From contig SOIM01000058.1 of NCBI GenBank assembly GCA_004377185.1, positions 131,828 to 191,288 on the forward strand: a stretch of DNA of 59,461 nucleotides, written 5' to 3'. This DNA comes from Methanomassiliicoccales archaeon (lineage in GTDB: Archaea; Thermoplasmatota; Thermoplasmata; RBG-16-68-12; SOIM01). The notes beneath the pieces were generated by a model. That model was given only the letters and a program-made list of their open reading frames with translations. It did not search any database and was not told the DNA's origin. A program made the translations under genes and the position numbers. This document shows, piece after piece, positions 32,499 through 40,900 of the stretch; within the stretch, counting starts at the first letter, position 1, and every line of letters starts with the position of its first letter.

Positions 32499-33272
32499 CT
32501 ATTCCGGAACCTCTCCGCCCTGAGTGAAGAACGTGATGTAGTTCAGCCCTCTCTTTGCTATCATGGAGTTGGGTTTGAGTTCCAGCGCCTTCTCGAAGAA
32601 CGGTCTCGCTTCTTCGTACCTCTTCATGCTCTCCAATGCCGTCCCTCTCTTGGCCCACGCGTCCGGGTTCTCAGGAGTGAAGCTGATTGCCTTGTCAAAA
32701 GACTCAATCGCGTCCTCCAGGCGGCCTTGCGTGAGCGTGCAAACCCCGTACTTGTACCAGAAACTTCCGTCCGAGGACTTGGTGGACATAGACTTCTCCA
32801 ACCTCTCCATATCCTTCTTGGCCTTTTCCAGAGACTTGGTGGATTTCTCTTTTCCAGGTCCGGCGAGAGGGTGGTCGGGAGCAAGTGAAAGTGCTTCTTC
32901 ATAGTGGGACAGAGCCTCGGCATGATTACCGTAGAAGGCCTCCACCCGGCCCTTGAATTCCAAATCGTTTGCCTCTATCCTGTTTATCTTTCTTTCGTAC
33001 TTCTGCGCACGCGAAGTGTCTCCCAAGGCGGTTGAGAGGTCCTTCAACGTGGTGTAGACTTCAGGAGAGTCAAGAGGTCGCCAGAAATAATCCTCCACTT
33101 GGTCGATCTTCACATCTACGTTTTCCAGAATCGTCTTTGCCGCGGAAGGATTCGGGACCTGCAAATTGCCTGAAGAGTCCCTTCCCAGTTCCAAATCAGA
33201 TATCGCCTGCTGAATAACCCTAATGTTCTCCTTCATGTCCACAGTTACGTCCAGGTCTTCCAATGATGTCAT
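32499..33272 (-). CDS. TPR-containing protein
   Basis: A 257-residue soluble protein. An N-terminal helical part of about 110 residues with no known motif is followed by three TPR-like units (YGNHAEALSHYEEALSLAPDHPLAG, then GRLEDAIESFDKAISFTPENPDAWAKRGTALESMKRYEEARPFFEKALELKPNS). A coiled charged stretch (KEKSTKSLEKAKKDMERLEKSM) lies between the units. Probably a scaffold; partner unknown. It is convergent with the acyl-CoA ligase and has a TATA-like CTTTTATG on its strand at 33303-33310. Confidence 0.8.
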   Translation of the reverse strand: MTSLEDLDVTVDMKENIRVIQQAISDLELGRDSSGNLQVPNPSAAKTILENVDVKIDQVEDYFWRPLDSPEVYTTLKDLSTALGDTSRAQKYERKINRIEANDLEFKGRVEAFYGNHAEALSHYEEALSLAPDHPLAGPGKEKSTKSLEKAKKDMERLEKSMSTKSSDGSFWYKYGVCTLTQGRLEDAIESFDKAISFTPENPDAWAKRGTALESMKRYEEARPFFEKALELKPNSMIAKRGLNYITFFTQGGEVPE

Positions 33273-33326
33273 GACAATCCGTCCTGCAACCGATTTGAAA
33301 GCATAAAAGGTTTTTGAGCAATCGTT

Positions 33327-33863
33327 CTAACCGAGATTCTCAGCATGCAAATCAAGATGGTCGGTCTCTATCTCCACCAATGCACCGAAGAACTCTTTCA
33401 ACCTACCCTCGGGAACTTCATCTCGGAATTTGGCATAGGCCTTGATCGCTCTGTCTTCTCTTTCCCATCCTTCTTGGGTGTTGGTCTTGAAGTCATCAGA
33501 ACAAGGAACGGTTTCCAGTGGAGGTTTGTCAATCTTCAGGAATTTCGAGATTGCCGAAGCGTGTTCTCTCTCGACCTTCATGAGGGCTTTGAACTTGGCG
33601 AAGCCGTATTCGTCACCACCTTCCTTTGCCACATTCAATGCACAGCTGTAGAACGCTGTGTTATCCAATTCCAGTTTAAGGGCCGCTTCCAGATCCTGCC
33701 GGGCGATATCGCTCAATTCCATATTGAATTCATTCGGATTCCAGTCCTCGGCCAGAACGAAGTACTCCGCCAATGCCCCGCAGAAGGGACATCTGGCTGG
33801 TGGTTCCACACCTATGTAGGGATCGCCACAAATCCTGCACCTGAACACTTTCACTTTTGCCAT
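33327..33863 (-). CDS. Reverse rubrerythrin (rubredoxin then ferritin-like domain)
   Basis: A 178-residue protein. The N-terminal rubredoxin-type iron site is CRICGDPY then CPFCGAL. The C-terminal ferritin-like diiron domain has the helix ELDNTAFYSCALNVAKEGG, ExxH (EREHAS) and EIETDHLDLH, so the metal ligands are present. In classical rubrerythrin the order is reversed. These enzymes detoxify hydrogen peroxide in anaerobes. The ATG at 33863 follows GGGGTGAGGAG. It diverges from a methyltransferase gene with TATA at 33921-33930. Confidence 0.92.
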   Translation of the reverse strand: MAKVKVFRCRICGDPYIGVEPPARCPFCGALAEYFVLAEDWNPNEFNMELSDIARQDLEAALKLELDNTAFYSCALNVAKEGGDEYGFAKFKALMKVEREHASAISKFLKIDKPPLETVPCSDDFKTNTQEGWEREDRAIKAYAKFRDEVPEGRLKEFFGALVEIETDHLDLHAENLG

Positions 33864-33920
33864 TCTCCTCACCCCTAGTTCTATCGATTCTCAATTCGTC
33901 AACGCCAATTACTTCAGGCT

Positions 33921-33930
33921 TTTTATATAT
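33921..33930 (+). promoter_or_regulatory. TATA box for the 33948 methyltransferase
   Basis: TTTTATATAT ends 17 bases before the ATG at 33948. The longer reading frame would start inside this box, so it is rejected as the start. Confidence 0.6.
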
Positions 33931-33947
33931 TGTTTCCCTTTTTTGGA

Positions 33948-34700
33948 ATGGTTGGGATTAAAGACCAGAACACTCGACCAGCGGTTGGTTGGATGAAAGA
34001 AGAATATATCGGTAATGAGGAGGTAATCGCGACCATCAAGAAGATGGCTCTCGAAAAAGGTGTGAAGAAAGAAGAGCTGGAGGCTTTCCTTGAGAAGCAC
34101 GCATTCCAATTTGGCAGTCTCAATTTGCTCAGGAACCTTGTTGGAGCGGATTTCCAGCTGAAGGCGGCCGAAAACACTTACAAGTACATGCCCACCAAGA
34201 ATCTTGCTTTGGAGATGTTGGATAAACCGTTCGAGAGCGGAGAGAAGGCTCTGAGCATTGGCTGCAGCACTGGTGTGACGGAAGCAAACCTGGCTCGAAA
34301 AGGATGCTTGGTCTGGGGTCTGGATACGAAAGAGAAAATGATCACCATTGCAAGCAAACTCGCAGAAGAGATGCACCTCTCTGAGAATTGCAGGTTCCTG
34401 GTGGTTGATGGTTACGAATATCCATTTTCGGACGAGTTCTTCGACTCGGTTCTATATTCCCATTCCCTCCACGAAATCGAAGACAAAGCAGCCACTCTTC
34501 AGGAGAGTTTCAGGGTGTTGAAATCACAGGGTCGCGTCATCGTATTGGAGGATGAGACAGGCAAGGAAGGTGTAATGGATGCCATAACAGATAGTCGATT
34601 TGAAATCGAGGAAGAGAAGGTTGTTCTTCCGTACAAAGTCTTCAATCATGGTATGGTAACGTCCGTGTTCGCAATTGTGCTTGAGAAGAAACGGCCTTGA
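33948..34700 (+). CDS. SAM-dependent methyltransferase with helical N-terminal extension
   Basis: A 250-residue protein. Residues 1-80 form a charged helical domain not found in minimal methyltransferases (EEVIATIKKMALEKGVKKEELEAFLEKHAF). The methyltransferase fold follows: glycine loop ALSIGCSTGVTEANLARKG, acidic residue in VWGLDTKEKMI, EFFDSVLYSHSLHEI and SQGRVIVLEDETG. The glycine loop differs from the usual GCGxG by having a Ser-Thr. Substrate unknown. It lies beside reverse rubrerythrin and just before the accessory zone. Confidence 0.8.
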   Translation: MVGIKDQNTRPAVGWMKEEYIGNEEVIATIKKMALEKGVKKEELEAFLEKHAFQFGSLNLLRNLVGADFQLKAAENTYKYMPTKNLALEMLDKPFESGEKALSIGCSTGVTEANLARKGCLVWGLDTKEKMITIASKLAEEMHLSENCRFLVVDGYEYPFSDEFFDSVLYSHSLHEIEDKAATLQESFRVLKSQGRVIVLEDETGKEGVMDAITDSRFEIEEEKVVLPYKVFNHGMVTSVFAIVLEKKRP

Positions 34701-34742
34701 CCCGTTCGAGAATGGTTTCGTCCTTTCCAAAAGTCAGATAAT

Positions 34743-34856
34743 CTAACGCTGGAACATGATTACATCTGAGTCCTTCGGAGTGGCAGGTGCTTTGAGCTCA
34801 TCCCATTTCTTCTTGGACCTGTAACCAGTTGCTCTGAGAAAGAAAGGCCTCTCCAA
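34743..34856 (-). CDS. Possible 37-aa ORF, perhaps a gene remnant
   Basis: From a TTG, the frame gives LERPFFLRATGYRSKKKWDELK then APATPKDSDVIMFQR and a stop. It has coding-like codons (AAG, GAC, GTA, ATC) and a natural basic/aromatic composition. A TAA lies seven codons upstream of the TTG. No obvious ribosome site. It could be the remaining tail of a larger lost gene or a real small basic protein. Confidence 0.3.
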   Translation of the reverse strand: MERPFFLRATGYRSKKKWDELKAPATPKDSDVIMFQR

Positions 34857-34899
34857 CCCGCAGATCGCAGAATATTAGGCTATTCTATGTCAACGATAA

Positions 34900-34911
34900 A
34901 GAGGCGCCTCT
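34900..34911. promoter_or_regulatory. 12-bp perfect palindrome, possible operator
   Basis: AGAGGCGCCTCT between the two short ORFs. Its arms are long enough to bind a dimeric regulator, but no second copy was noticed. Confidence 0.25.
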
Positions 34912-34930
34912 CTTGTGAAAGTTATTAAAG

Positions 34931-35080
34931 ATGTGTCATATTACCTACTCGCACAGTGGACCATACAACGCCCTTGAGAAGATCAAGGGCGGATCGATGG
35001 AGATCGGAAGATGGCTATGGCGGTTGCAGGAAGACGAGTACAAGTGGAGTACAGTGGATAATCGTATGATTTGGTGGTGA
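34931..35080 (+). CDS. Possible 49-aa leader ORF coupled to radical SAM gene
   Basis: An ATG frame of 49 residues (MCHITYSHSGPYNALEKIKGG, then SMEIGRWLWRLQEDEYKW, ending IWW). Its TGA overlaps the GTG at 35077 of the radical SAM gene (GTGA), the common pattern for coupled genes. A TATA-like TTATTAAAG lies just before the ATG but too close for a promoter of this start. It may be a genuine small protein or the remnant of one. Confidence 0.35.
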   Translation: MCHITYSHSGPYNALEKIKGGSMEIGRWLWRLQEDEYKWSTVDNRMIWW

Positions 35081-36993
35081 AGGTGTCATTCAAAAGGGTT
35101 CTACTAGTCAAGCCATCTGGGAGACATGGATTAAGTTTTGCATTCGATATAATTCCAGCCGGACTTGAGTACATTGCTCCATATCTTGAGCGTGTTGCGG
35201 ATGAGGTCAATATAATAGATTTGGAGATGGAGCCCAAGCCGATTCAACGAACGTTCGAAGGGTATTTGGATATGCTCAAACCAGACCTAGTTGGAATTTC
35301 AATGTCCGCAACAGAGCATAGTGAAGGTTTGGAAATTGCAGAGATATCACATAAACGAGGCATCGCTACCGTTCTTGGTGGATATCATCCCACGGCTATC
35401 CCAGATGAATTACTTTCACACCCTCAAGTAGACTTTGTTATTCGGGGTGAGGGGGAGCTCACAATGCAGAATTTCGTTGCAAGGGGAGATGCGAGGGGTG
35501 TCAACGGTATTTCTTATAGAGATGGCGACGAAATAATCCATAATCCAGATCGAGAACTAATCAAGGACCTAGATACCATACCATTTCCGGCTCGGCATCT
35601 CAGACGATATAAGTATTATGTGACTTTAAGACGAGATAGAGAACACGATGTGCTCACTACTTCTAGGGGTTGTTGGGGCAGGTGTAGTTTTTGTTGTGAG
35701 CCTAGTATGAGCAAAAGTCATCAACGCTACCGTTCCCCAGAGAACGTGATGGCCGAGATACTAGAAATAGTCGAATTTCACGAGGGAAAGCCACTTAGCC
35801 TGGAGATTACAGATCCACATTTTATGGGTAAGCCCAAACTCGTTGAACAACTCTGTGACCTGCTGGCTCAGCACGAGTTGGACATTAGATTCATTGCAAA
35901 AGTACGACCGGATTCGATGGCGAGATATCCTGAGGCCGTTCGAAAAATGATTGCGGTCGGGATTGACAGTTTCGAAATGGGTATTGAGAGCCCAAATGTT
36001 AGAGATCTTAAGTCTACGTCTAAGGATTTGAAACCTGACATTCATGCTAAGGCAGTTGACAATATCAAAAGATGGGGCGGAAACCCTGGCGGAACATTTG
36101 TTATTGGTCTACCAGGCCAGACTGAAGAAGAAATATTACAGTTTCCACATTACGCCAAGAAACTCGGGCTCACGAGTACTGCTTTCGGCATCGCAACACC
36201 ATATCCGAGCACGAGTTTTTATGAGGAATTGGATGCACAGGGCTTGATCTTTGAGACGGACTGGAATAGATTTGATGAGATGCACTCTGTATTCAGAACC
36301 CAACATCTCTCGAGCAGACGAATTGAGGATTTGGCAACGATTTGCATGGCAAGATTTTGGACATGGAACACTTTCATCGAGCGGGCGCGCCTGCACTTGA
36401 TAAGAAGCGGGACTAAGCTGCCTTTGATGACATTTGTTGGTGATAGACTAGCTGACCTTAGATTCGTGGCAGGCGCTGGTGTACAGACTCAAGAGGGAAA
36501 TTTTCAAACTCATATCCTAAGGTTTCTAGAGTCTTCACCGGACCCAGGGATCAAGAGATACACAGAAGAAGTGGGCATGCATAATGTCATAGAGATGTCA
36601 AGATTTCTGAGTTTGCTTGGTGCTCAGACCATCCAATTAACGGTGAGGAAAGATGGGGCACCTCTCACAAGCTGGATTTTCAGAACCACAAAGAATAGTG
36701 TGGAATATGTTCAAGTCATCAGCGGGAGAATAGACGAAACCACAATCAATTTTGAGCTAGACCTAGCTGATTTACAAGCAGATGGAGAAGGGGGCTCGTC
36801 AAAGATCAATAAATTCAGAATCCTCGCGAGATTGTTTGCGTCAAACAAAGGCATCAAAAAACGGCTCAATCTGAGCCGGTTAATCATCGCGGCAGCTATT
36901 GAGTTTATCACGCATCTAGGAACAAGAAACAATGGAAAAAGGCCTCGGCTTGTGCCTCTCACACGCTCTCATCAGCAGGATGCGGAGACGTGA
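35077..36993 (+). CDS. B12-binding domain radical SAM enzyme
   Basis: A 638-residue class of radical SAM protein with an N-terminal cobalamin-binding-like domain (residues 1-140, with LVGISMSATEHSEGLEIA and VLGGYHPTAIPDELLSH). The radical SAM core has the cluster motif SRGCWGRCSFC (CxxxCxxC) near residue 200 and a core running to about residue 400. A C-terminal region of about 200 residues follows that I cannot place. Members of this class methylate unactivated carbons or remodel lipids, such as the hopanoid methylases and archaeal GDGT ring synthases; the substrate here is unknown. The start is ambiguous (TTG 35071, GTG 35074, GTG 35077, GTG 35083); 35077 is chosen because it overlaps the preceding stop. 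The codon use is more AT-rich than neighbours. The last codons (QDAET) fall inside a tRNA-Leu fragment. Confidence 0.85.
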   Translation: MKVSFKRVLLVKPSGRHGLSFAFDIIPAGLEYIAPYLERVADEVNIIDLEMEPKPIQRTFEGYLDMLKPDLVGISMSATEHSEGLEIAEISHKRGIATVLGGYHPTAIPDELLSHPQVDFVIRGEGELTMQNFVARGDARGVNGISYRDGDEIIHNPDRELIKDLDTIPFPARHLRRYKYYVTLRRDREHDVLTTSRGCWGRCSFCCEPSMSKSHQRYRSPENVMAEILEIVEFHEGKPLSLEITDPHFMGKPKLVEQLCDLLAQHELDIRFIAKVRPDSMARYPEAVRKMIAVGIDSFEMGIESPNVRDLKSTSKDLKPDIHAKAVDNIKRWGGNPGGTFVIGLPGQTEEEILQFPHYAKKLGLTSTAFGIATPYPSTSFYEELDAQGLIFETDWNRFDEMHSVFRTQHLSSRRIEDLATICMARFWTWNTFIERARLHLIRSGTKLPLMTFVGDRLADLRFVAGAGVQTQEGNFQTHILRFLESSPDPGIKRYTEEVGMHNVIEMSRFLSLLGAQTIQLTVRKDGAPLTSWIFRTTKNSVEYVQVISGRIDETTINFELDLADLQADGEGGSSKINKFRILARLFASNKGIKKRLNLSRLIIAAAIEFITHLGTRNNGKRPRLVPLTRSHQQDAET

Positions 36994-37031
36994 AGTCTAA
37001 CCCCGGAACTCCTGCGAGAATAGGCCCCTTT
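36977..37031 (-). repeat. Fragment of tRNA-Leu 3' half (putative attachment site)
   Basis: On the minus strand this matches the 3' half of the intact tRNA-Leu at 43489-43573 at about 84 percent over 50 bases: acceptor 3' strand, T arm, variable arm and part of the anticodon stem, plus four bases beyond the 3' end (AGGA on the plus strand). The match ends near the anticodon loop. It cannot be a functional tRNA because the 5' half is missing. This is the form left when an element inserts at a tRNA 3' end. Confidence 0.8.
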
Positions 37032-37111
37032 CCATAGCCTCTGCCTTTGTCTAGATGCTGGTTACTATGCCAGAAGGCACGAATCGGATTGGTCGTTTCT
37101 AACGATGGTTC

Positions 37112-37381
37112 CTAGGGACCGTACACCGTCTTCCTGTGTCCAAATTTCGTAAAGACGACGTCCTCCCCCTCTATGGCGTAGATCCCTCTGTAGTCCCCCA
37201 CCTTCAGTCGCCACGCATTTGCAACGCCAGATAGTTTGCTCACCTCGCACTTTGGCCTTCGCCTTCGCGGGTCTTTCGCCAGAAGCTCAAAGGTTGAGCT
37301 AAACCTGCGCTGAGTCTCCCTGGGAAGGTCCCTGAACTCCTTCTCTGCACTGTGGGTGAAGAATATTGTATAGTCTGGCAG
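37112..37381 (-). CDS. RelE-family toxin with apparent CTG start
   Basis: An 89-residue RelE/ParE-fold toxin: DYTIFFTHSAEKEFRDLPRE, RRFSSTFELLAKDPRRRR, then AWRLKVGDYRGIYAIEGED and KFGHRKTVYGP, which match RelE strands and the catalytic basic/aromatic end. RelE toxins cleave mRNA at the ribosome. Between the antitoxin stop and this frame there is no ATG, GTG or TTG in frame; the first plausible start is CTG at 37381, five bases after a GAGGTG ribosome site. Either CTG is used or the start has been lost and the gene is silent. It follows the antitoxin in the same frame after a stop. It lies in the tRNA-bounded island. Confidence 0.75.
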   Translation of the reverse strand: MPDYTIFFTHSAEKEFRDLPRETQRRFSSTFELLAKDPRRRRPKCEVSKLSGVANAWRLKVGDYRGIYAIEGEDVVFTKFGHRKTVYGP

Positions 37382-37390
37382 AGCCTCACC

Positions 37391-37606
37391 TCAGAGCTCA
37401 AGCTCTTCCCTTATCTCAACCCAGGGCCGTCTCTTCTCTCCCCGCAACCGCCTCAAATGCTCAAGGAAGAACTCCTCGGGAGGGTGGACAGCCAAAAGGT
37501 CATTGATAAGGTCGTCATAGGTTGCTCCTCCCACTTTGTATCCTCTCAGTTTGTCCAGTGTCTCTTTGCGGACGGGGATGGTGGTGTATTTTACTGCTGA
37601 TGTCAT
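37391..37606 (-). CDS. RelB/VapB-like antitoxin
   Basis: A 71-residue protein: KYTTIPVRKETLDKLRGYKVGGATYDDLINDLLAVHP, then a charged helical tail. The N-terminal strand plus two helices is the archaeal antitoxin/RHH-like pattern (TIPVRKETxDKL, TYDDLINDLL), known upstream of RelE and VapC toxins. It precedes the RelE-like toxin by 9 bases between stop and CTG. ATG at 37606 is near a TATA-like TTATTAATA (about 37633-37641). The pair should regulate its own promoter. Confidence 0.8.
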   Translation of the reverse strand: MTSAVKYTTIPVRKETLDKLRGYKVGGATYDDLINDLLAVHPPEEFFLEHLRRLRGEKRRPWVEIREELEL

Positions 37607-37998
37607 TGTATCAATTGAAATAATGGATATGATGATATTAATAACTTTCCCGAAGGGAGGTCACATGCTAGAATGCCGTTATCGTAGGTCGATGCGGAGG
37701 CGAGAAGTTGAAGTTTAGGTTCGAATCGTACCGTCCAAAATTGCAGGACTATGTTTGGTCTTTTCCTCATCCAGTACTCCAACTCTTCTGACGATGATGA
37801 AGGGTTTTGGAACGATTTAGGCACGATTTTGACACATCTAGACTCTCGACTCGATCTGGCACATTCTGCAATTGATGGATGTACCGAATAGTTCTGGCCA
37901 AGAGAAATGCAGAGAAGAATCTAATAGCAGGTACGCGTTGTTTCATTTGGAGGCTACATACTGGTGGTTAGAAGTGCAGTGTATTGGAGGGAATGAGC
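37607..37998. other. 392-base gap between antitoxin and surface protein
   Basis: It holds the antitoxin promoter (minus-strand TTATTAATA near 37633-37641), a short exact fragment of the tRNA-Leu 3' end at 37691-37704, and the leader of the surface protein with GGAGGGA at 37986-37992. No credible gene was seen in the rest. Confidence 0.5.
37691..37704 (-). repeat. Short fragment of tRNA-Leu 3' end
   Basis: GATGCGGAGGCGAG is identical to the intact tRNA acceptor/T-stem end plus two bases beyond (43488-43501). Following bases share TGAAGT(C/T)TA with the other fragment at 36977 but not with the intact tRNA. It separates the RelBE pair from the surface protein. Confidence 0.55.
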
Positions 37999-40900
37999 AT
38001 GAGACGGATGTTAAGAAGAAGGTTGGCTGTCGTAATATTGACTGGTTTGATGGTTTTTGCGTTCCAGACAGTCATTGTTGAGATTCCAGAGGAGGTTTCT
38101 GCTTACACCCCTCATGCCCCAATCTATATTCAGGGAAACGGCGATTTCACTCCGGCGAATGGTGTCACTGGAGGAAGCGGAACATCTTCCGATCCTTTCA
38201 TCATAGAGGGTTGGGAAATCTATGCGTCCGGTTCTCCCGCCATTGAGATAGTGAACACGACAGCACACTTCGTCATTCGTGATTCGTACACAGACACGGT
38301 GTACATGCTTAATCTTCCGACCATTTACCTCAACAACGTCTCCAACGGGGCGGTGAAGAACGTCGCCATAGAGGATAGTGCCTATGGGATTCGACTCTAT
38401 CGTTCCAGCAACAACACGATAGCCAACAACACGCTCCCTGACATCGTAGCAACGAGCAATTCGCATAGCATCGATATCGAGGAATCCCACTACAACAAGA
38501 TACTGAACAACACAATTTCCTCGTCCCGAAAGCAGGGGAGCATACATCTCATTTACTCTGGCAACAACACGATAGCCAATAACATGATTTCAGGTGCTGA
38601 CGTCGGAATCTCTTTGGGCAGAAGTCATTACAGCATTCTCACTAACAACTCATTGGTCGACACTGGTATAACCATTTGGGGGGAGAAGCTTGAAGAGTGG
38701 AATACCCACACTATTGACACGACAAACATTGTGAACGGAAAGCCCGCCTACTATTGGAAGAACAGGACGGGAGGAACCGTACCTCTGGGGGCTGGACAGA
38801 TAATCCTTGCCAACTGTACCAATGTAGGTGTGGAAAATGAGAACATTTCCGATGGTTCCATTGCCATAATGGTCGGATTCTCTTCAGAAAGCACAATAGC
38901 GAACTTCACCGCCTGGTCAAACATATGGGATATCGACATCTGGATGTCCAGTAACATTACCATTATCAATAGCACTCTTTCGGGCAGTAGGGTCGGGATT
39001 TACGTGGGTTATTCAGCCGACACCAAGGTTATCAAATCATCTATGGAGCAAAGCACGCAAAGTGGAATGTTTGTTTGGGGCTCTCGTGGCACCGTTGTAA
39101 GAGACAGCCTAGTAGTGGGGACGACATGGTGGGCAGGTGTTGACCTCCATGATACGACTGATACTGTGATTCTGAATACCACCATATCTAACGGGAATTC
39201 CGTTGGCTTATGGGCATCGGAATCAACAAACCTCCAGGTCGTAAACTGCACCATCTCAGGGAACCGTGAGGGCATACGTATTGGGCGTTATACGCGCAAC
39301 GCCACGATTGTCAATAGCACTATCTCAGGCAACTCGGGCAAAGATTTCCACTTCGAGGAGTACTCAAACGCAACTGCACTCAACACCACATTCGACAAGA
39401 CGAAAGTACAATTTCATCCGCATCTCGGGTCAAACTCGAACCTCACCATCAAGTGGTTTGCACATGTGAAAGTCATCGACATAAACGACAAACCTGTTGC
39501 AGGCGCAGATGTAGAGGTGAGAGACGTCAAAGACGACCTTGTCTTTAGCGGTGGTACAAGTCCAGATGGCTATGTCCGATGGATCGCAAGTACTGAGTAC
39601 TACCAGAATGACACCAATTATGATACGGACGGTGAGGATCCCGGTGAGAAGACATTCTACACACCGCATAATGTCACGGTGAGTAGAGATGGATGTGTTG
39701 GTTACGCCGACCCTGAACCCTACATGGATCAGAGTAGAGAAATAGTCGTGAAACTCCAATGTGTTTACGCGACCTATACGATAACGAAGAGCCCTGTCCA
39801 AGGTAACGTCACAATTGATGGTGTGGAATACCGCGCTCCTGCGATTCTAGGTCTGCAACAAGGTTCTACTCACACCATATCTGTCGATTCTCCCGAAAAC
39901 CAAGGCACTGATACACTTCACATCTTTGAGTACTGGGATGATGGAGGGGCTCAGACACATGACATCATGGTTGGTGCCACGGATGAAGTCATTACAGCTT
40001 TCTATAGAACACAGTACAGGCCTAATATCACCTTGATAGGACTGGATCCTGCGCACACCGTAACAGTGTATCACACAAAGGATGGTCTTCCAGATAACGA
40101 TCCCGGTGTTTTCGATACATGGAGCGATTGGTGCGACAATGGAACTTCGTTATCATTGGATATGGATGCGGTGGGGAGCACAACTACTGAGAGATGGCAT
40201 ACCTACACAGACTTCGCGATTGCCCCCTGGATTTCCGTGACGTCGCCCTTCACGGAGATTGTGGTGTACTATCATCAATACAAGCCGGCAATCACTCTTG
40301 TTGGCACAGATTCGACCCATAATGTGACTGCATATCATACAGAAGGTGGAAGCGGTCAAAACGACCTTGGCACATTCAACTCATGGAGCGACTGGTGTGA
40401 TGAGGGCACATCTCTGTCCTTCGATACCTACACATCCGGAAGCACCCCAAGCGAGAGGCGACACACCTACACGAACTTCAGCATACCACCCTGGAATGCT
40501 GTGGCATCCGCCCTTGTGGAGACTGTGATATATCACCATCAATACATGGTGAACATTACAGTCAATGGTTTGGAATCATCCCATCCTGCAACGATCACAG
40601 TCGTCCAAGGAGGCAATACATTCAATCCCACGACCTACACCACATGGTCTGATTGGGCTGACAGTTCAACAACTTTGAGCATTGTTGATACTGTGGCCGT
40701 ATCACCAAGAGAGCGATATCATACTACAGAAACGGTCTCATGGACCGTGGATTCTACGTTGTCTGTGACTGTGAACTACACTCATCAGTATATGCCAATG
40801 GTCACGCTCATAGGTACTGATTCCACGTACACTGTTAATGTAATCCATACATTAGACGGTCTGCCCCACGATGACAGCAATGTTTTCGGCAACTGGAACG

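Larger units (their letters stand above)
34701..35076. other. Intergenic stretch with two candidate short ORFs and a palindrome
   Basis: A 376-base gap between the methyltransferase and the radical SAM gene. It holds a minus-strand 37-residue frame, a plus-strand 49-residue frame that ends coupled to the radical SAM start, and the 12-bp palindrome AGAGGCGCCTCT at 34900-34911. There is no RNA gene that I can recognise. Confidence 0.5.

Noticed and set aside
34900-34911. A terminator hairpin or attachment site at the 12-bp palindrome
   Set aside because: There is no T run after it and no matching copy at the island boundaries.
36977-37031. A second functional tRNA
   Set aside because: Only the 3' half is present; no 5' acceptor strand, D arm or anticodon.
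37065-37250. 61-residue minus-strand frame beside the toxin
   Set aside because: It is a different frame over the RelE coding region; the RelE frame matches a known family.
37872-38081. 69-residue plus-strand frame before the surface protein
   Set aside because: Overlaps the signal-peptide region in another frame with no ribosome site.
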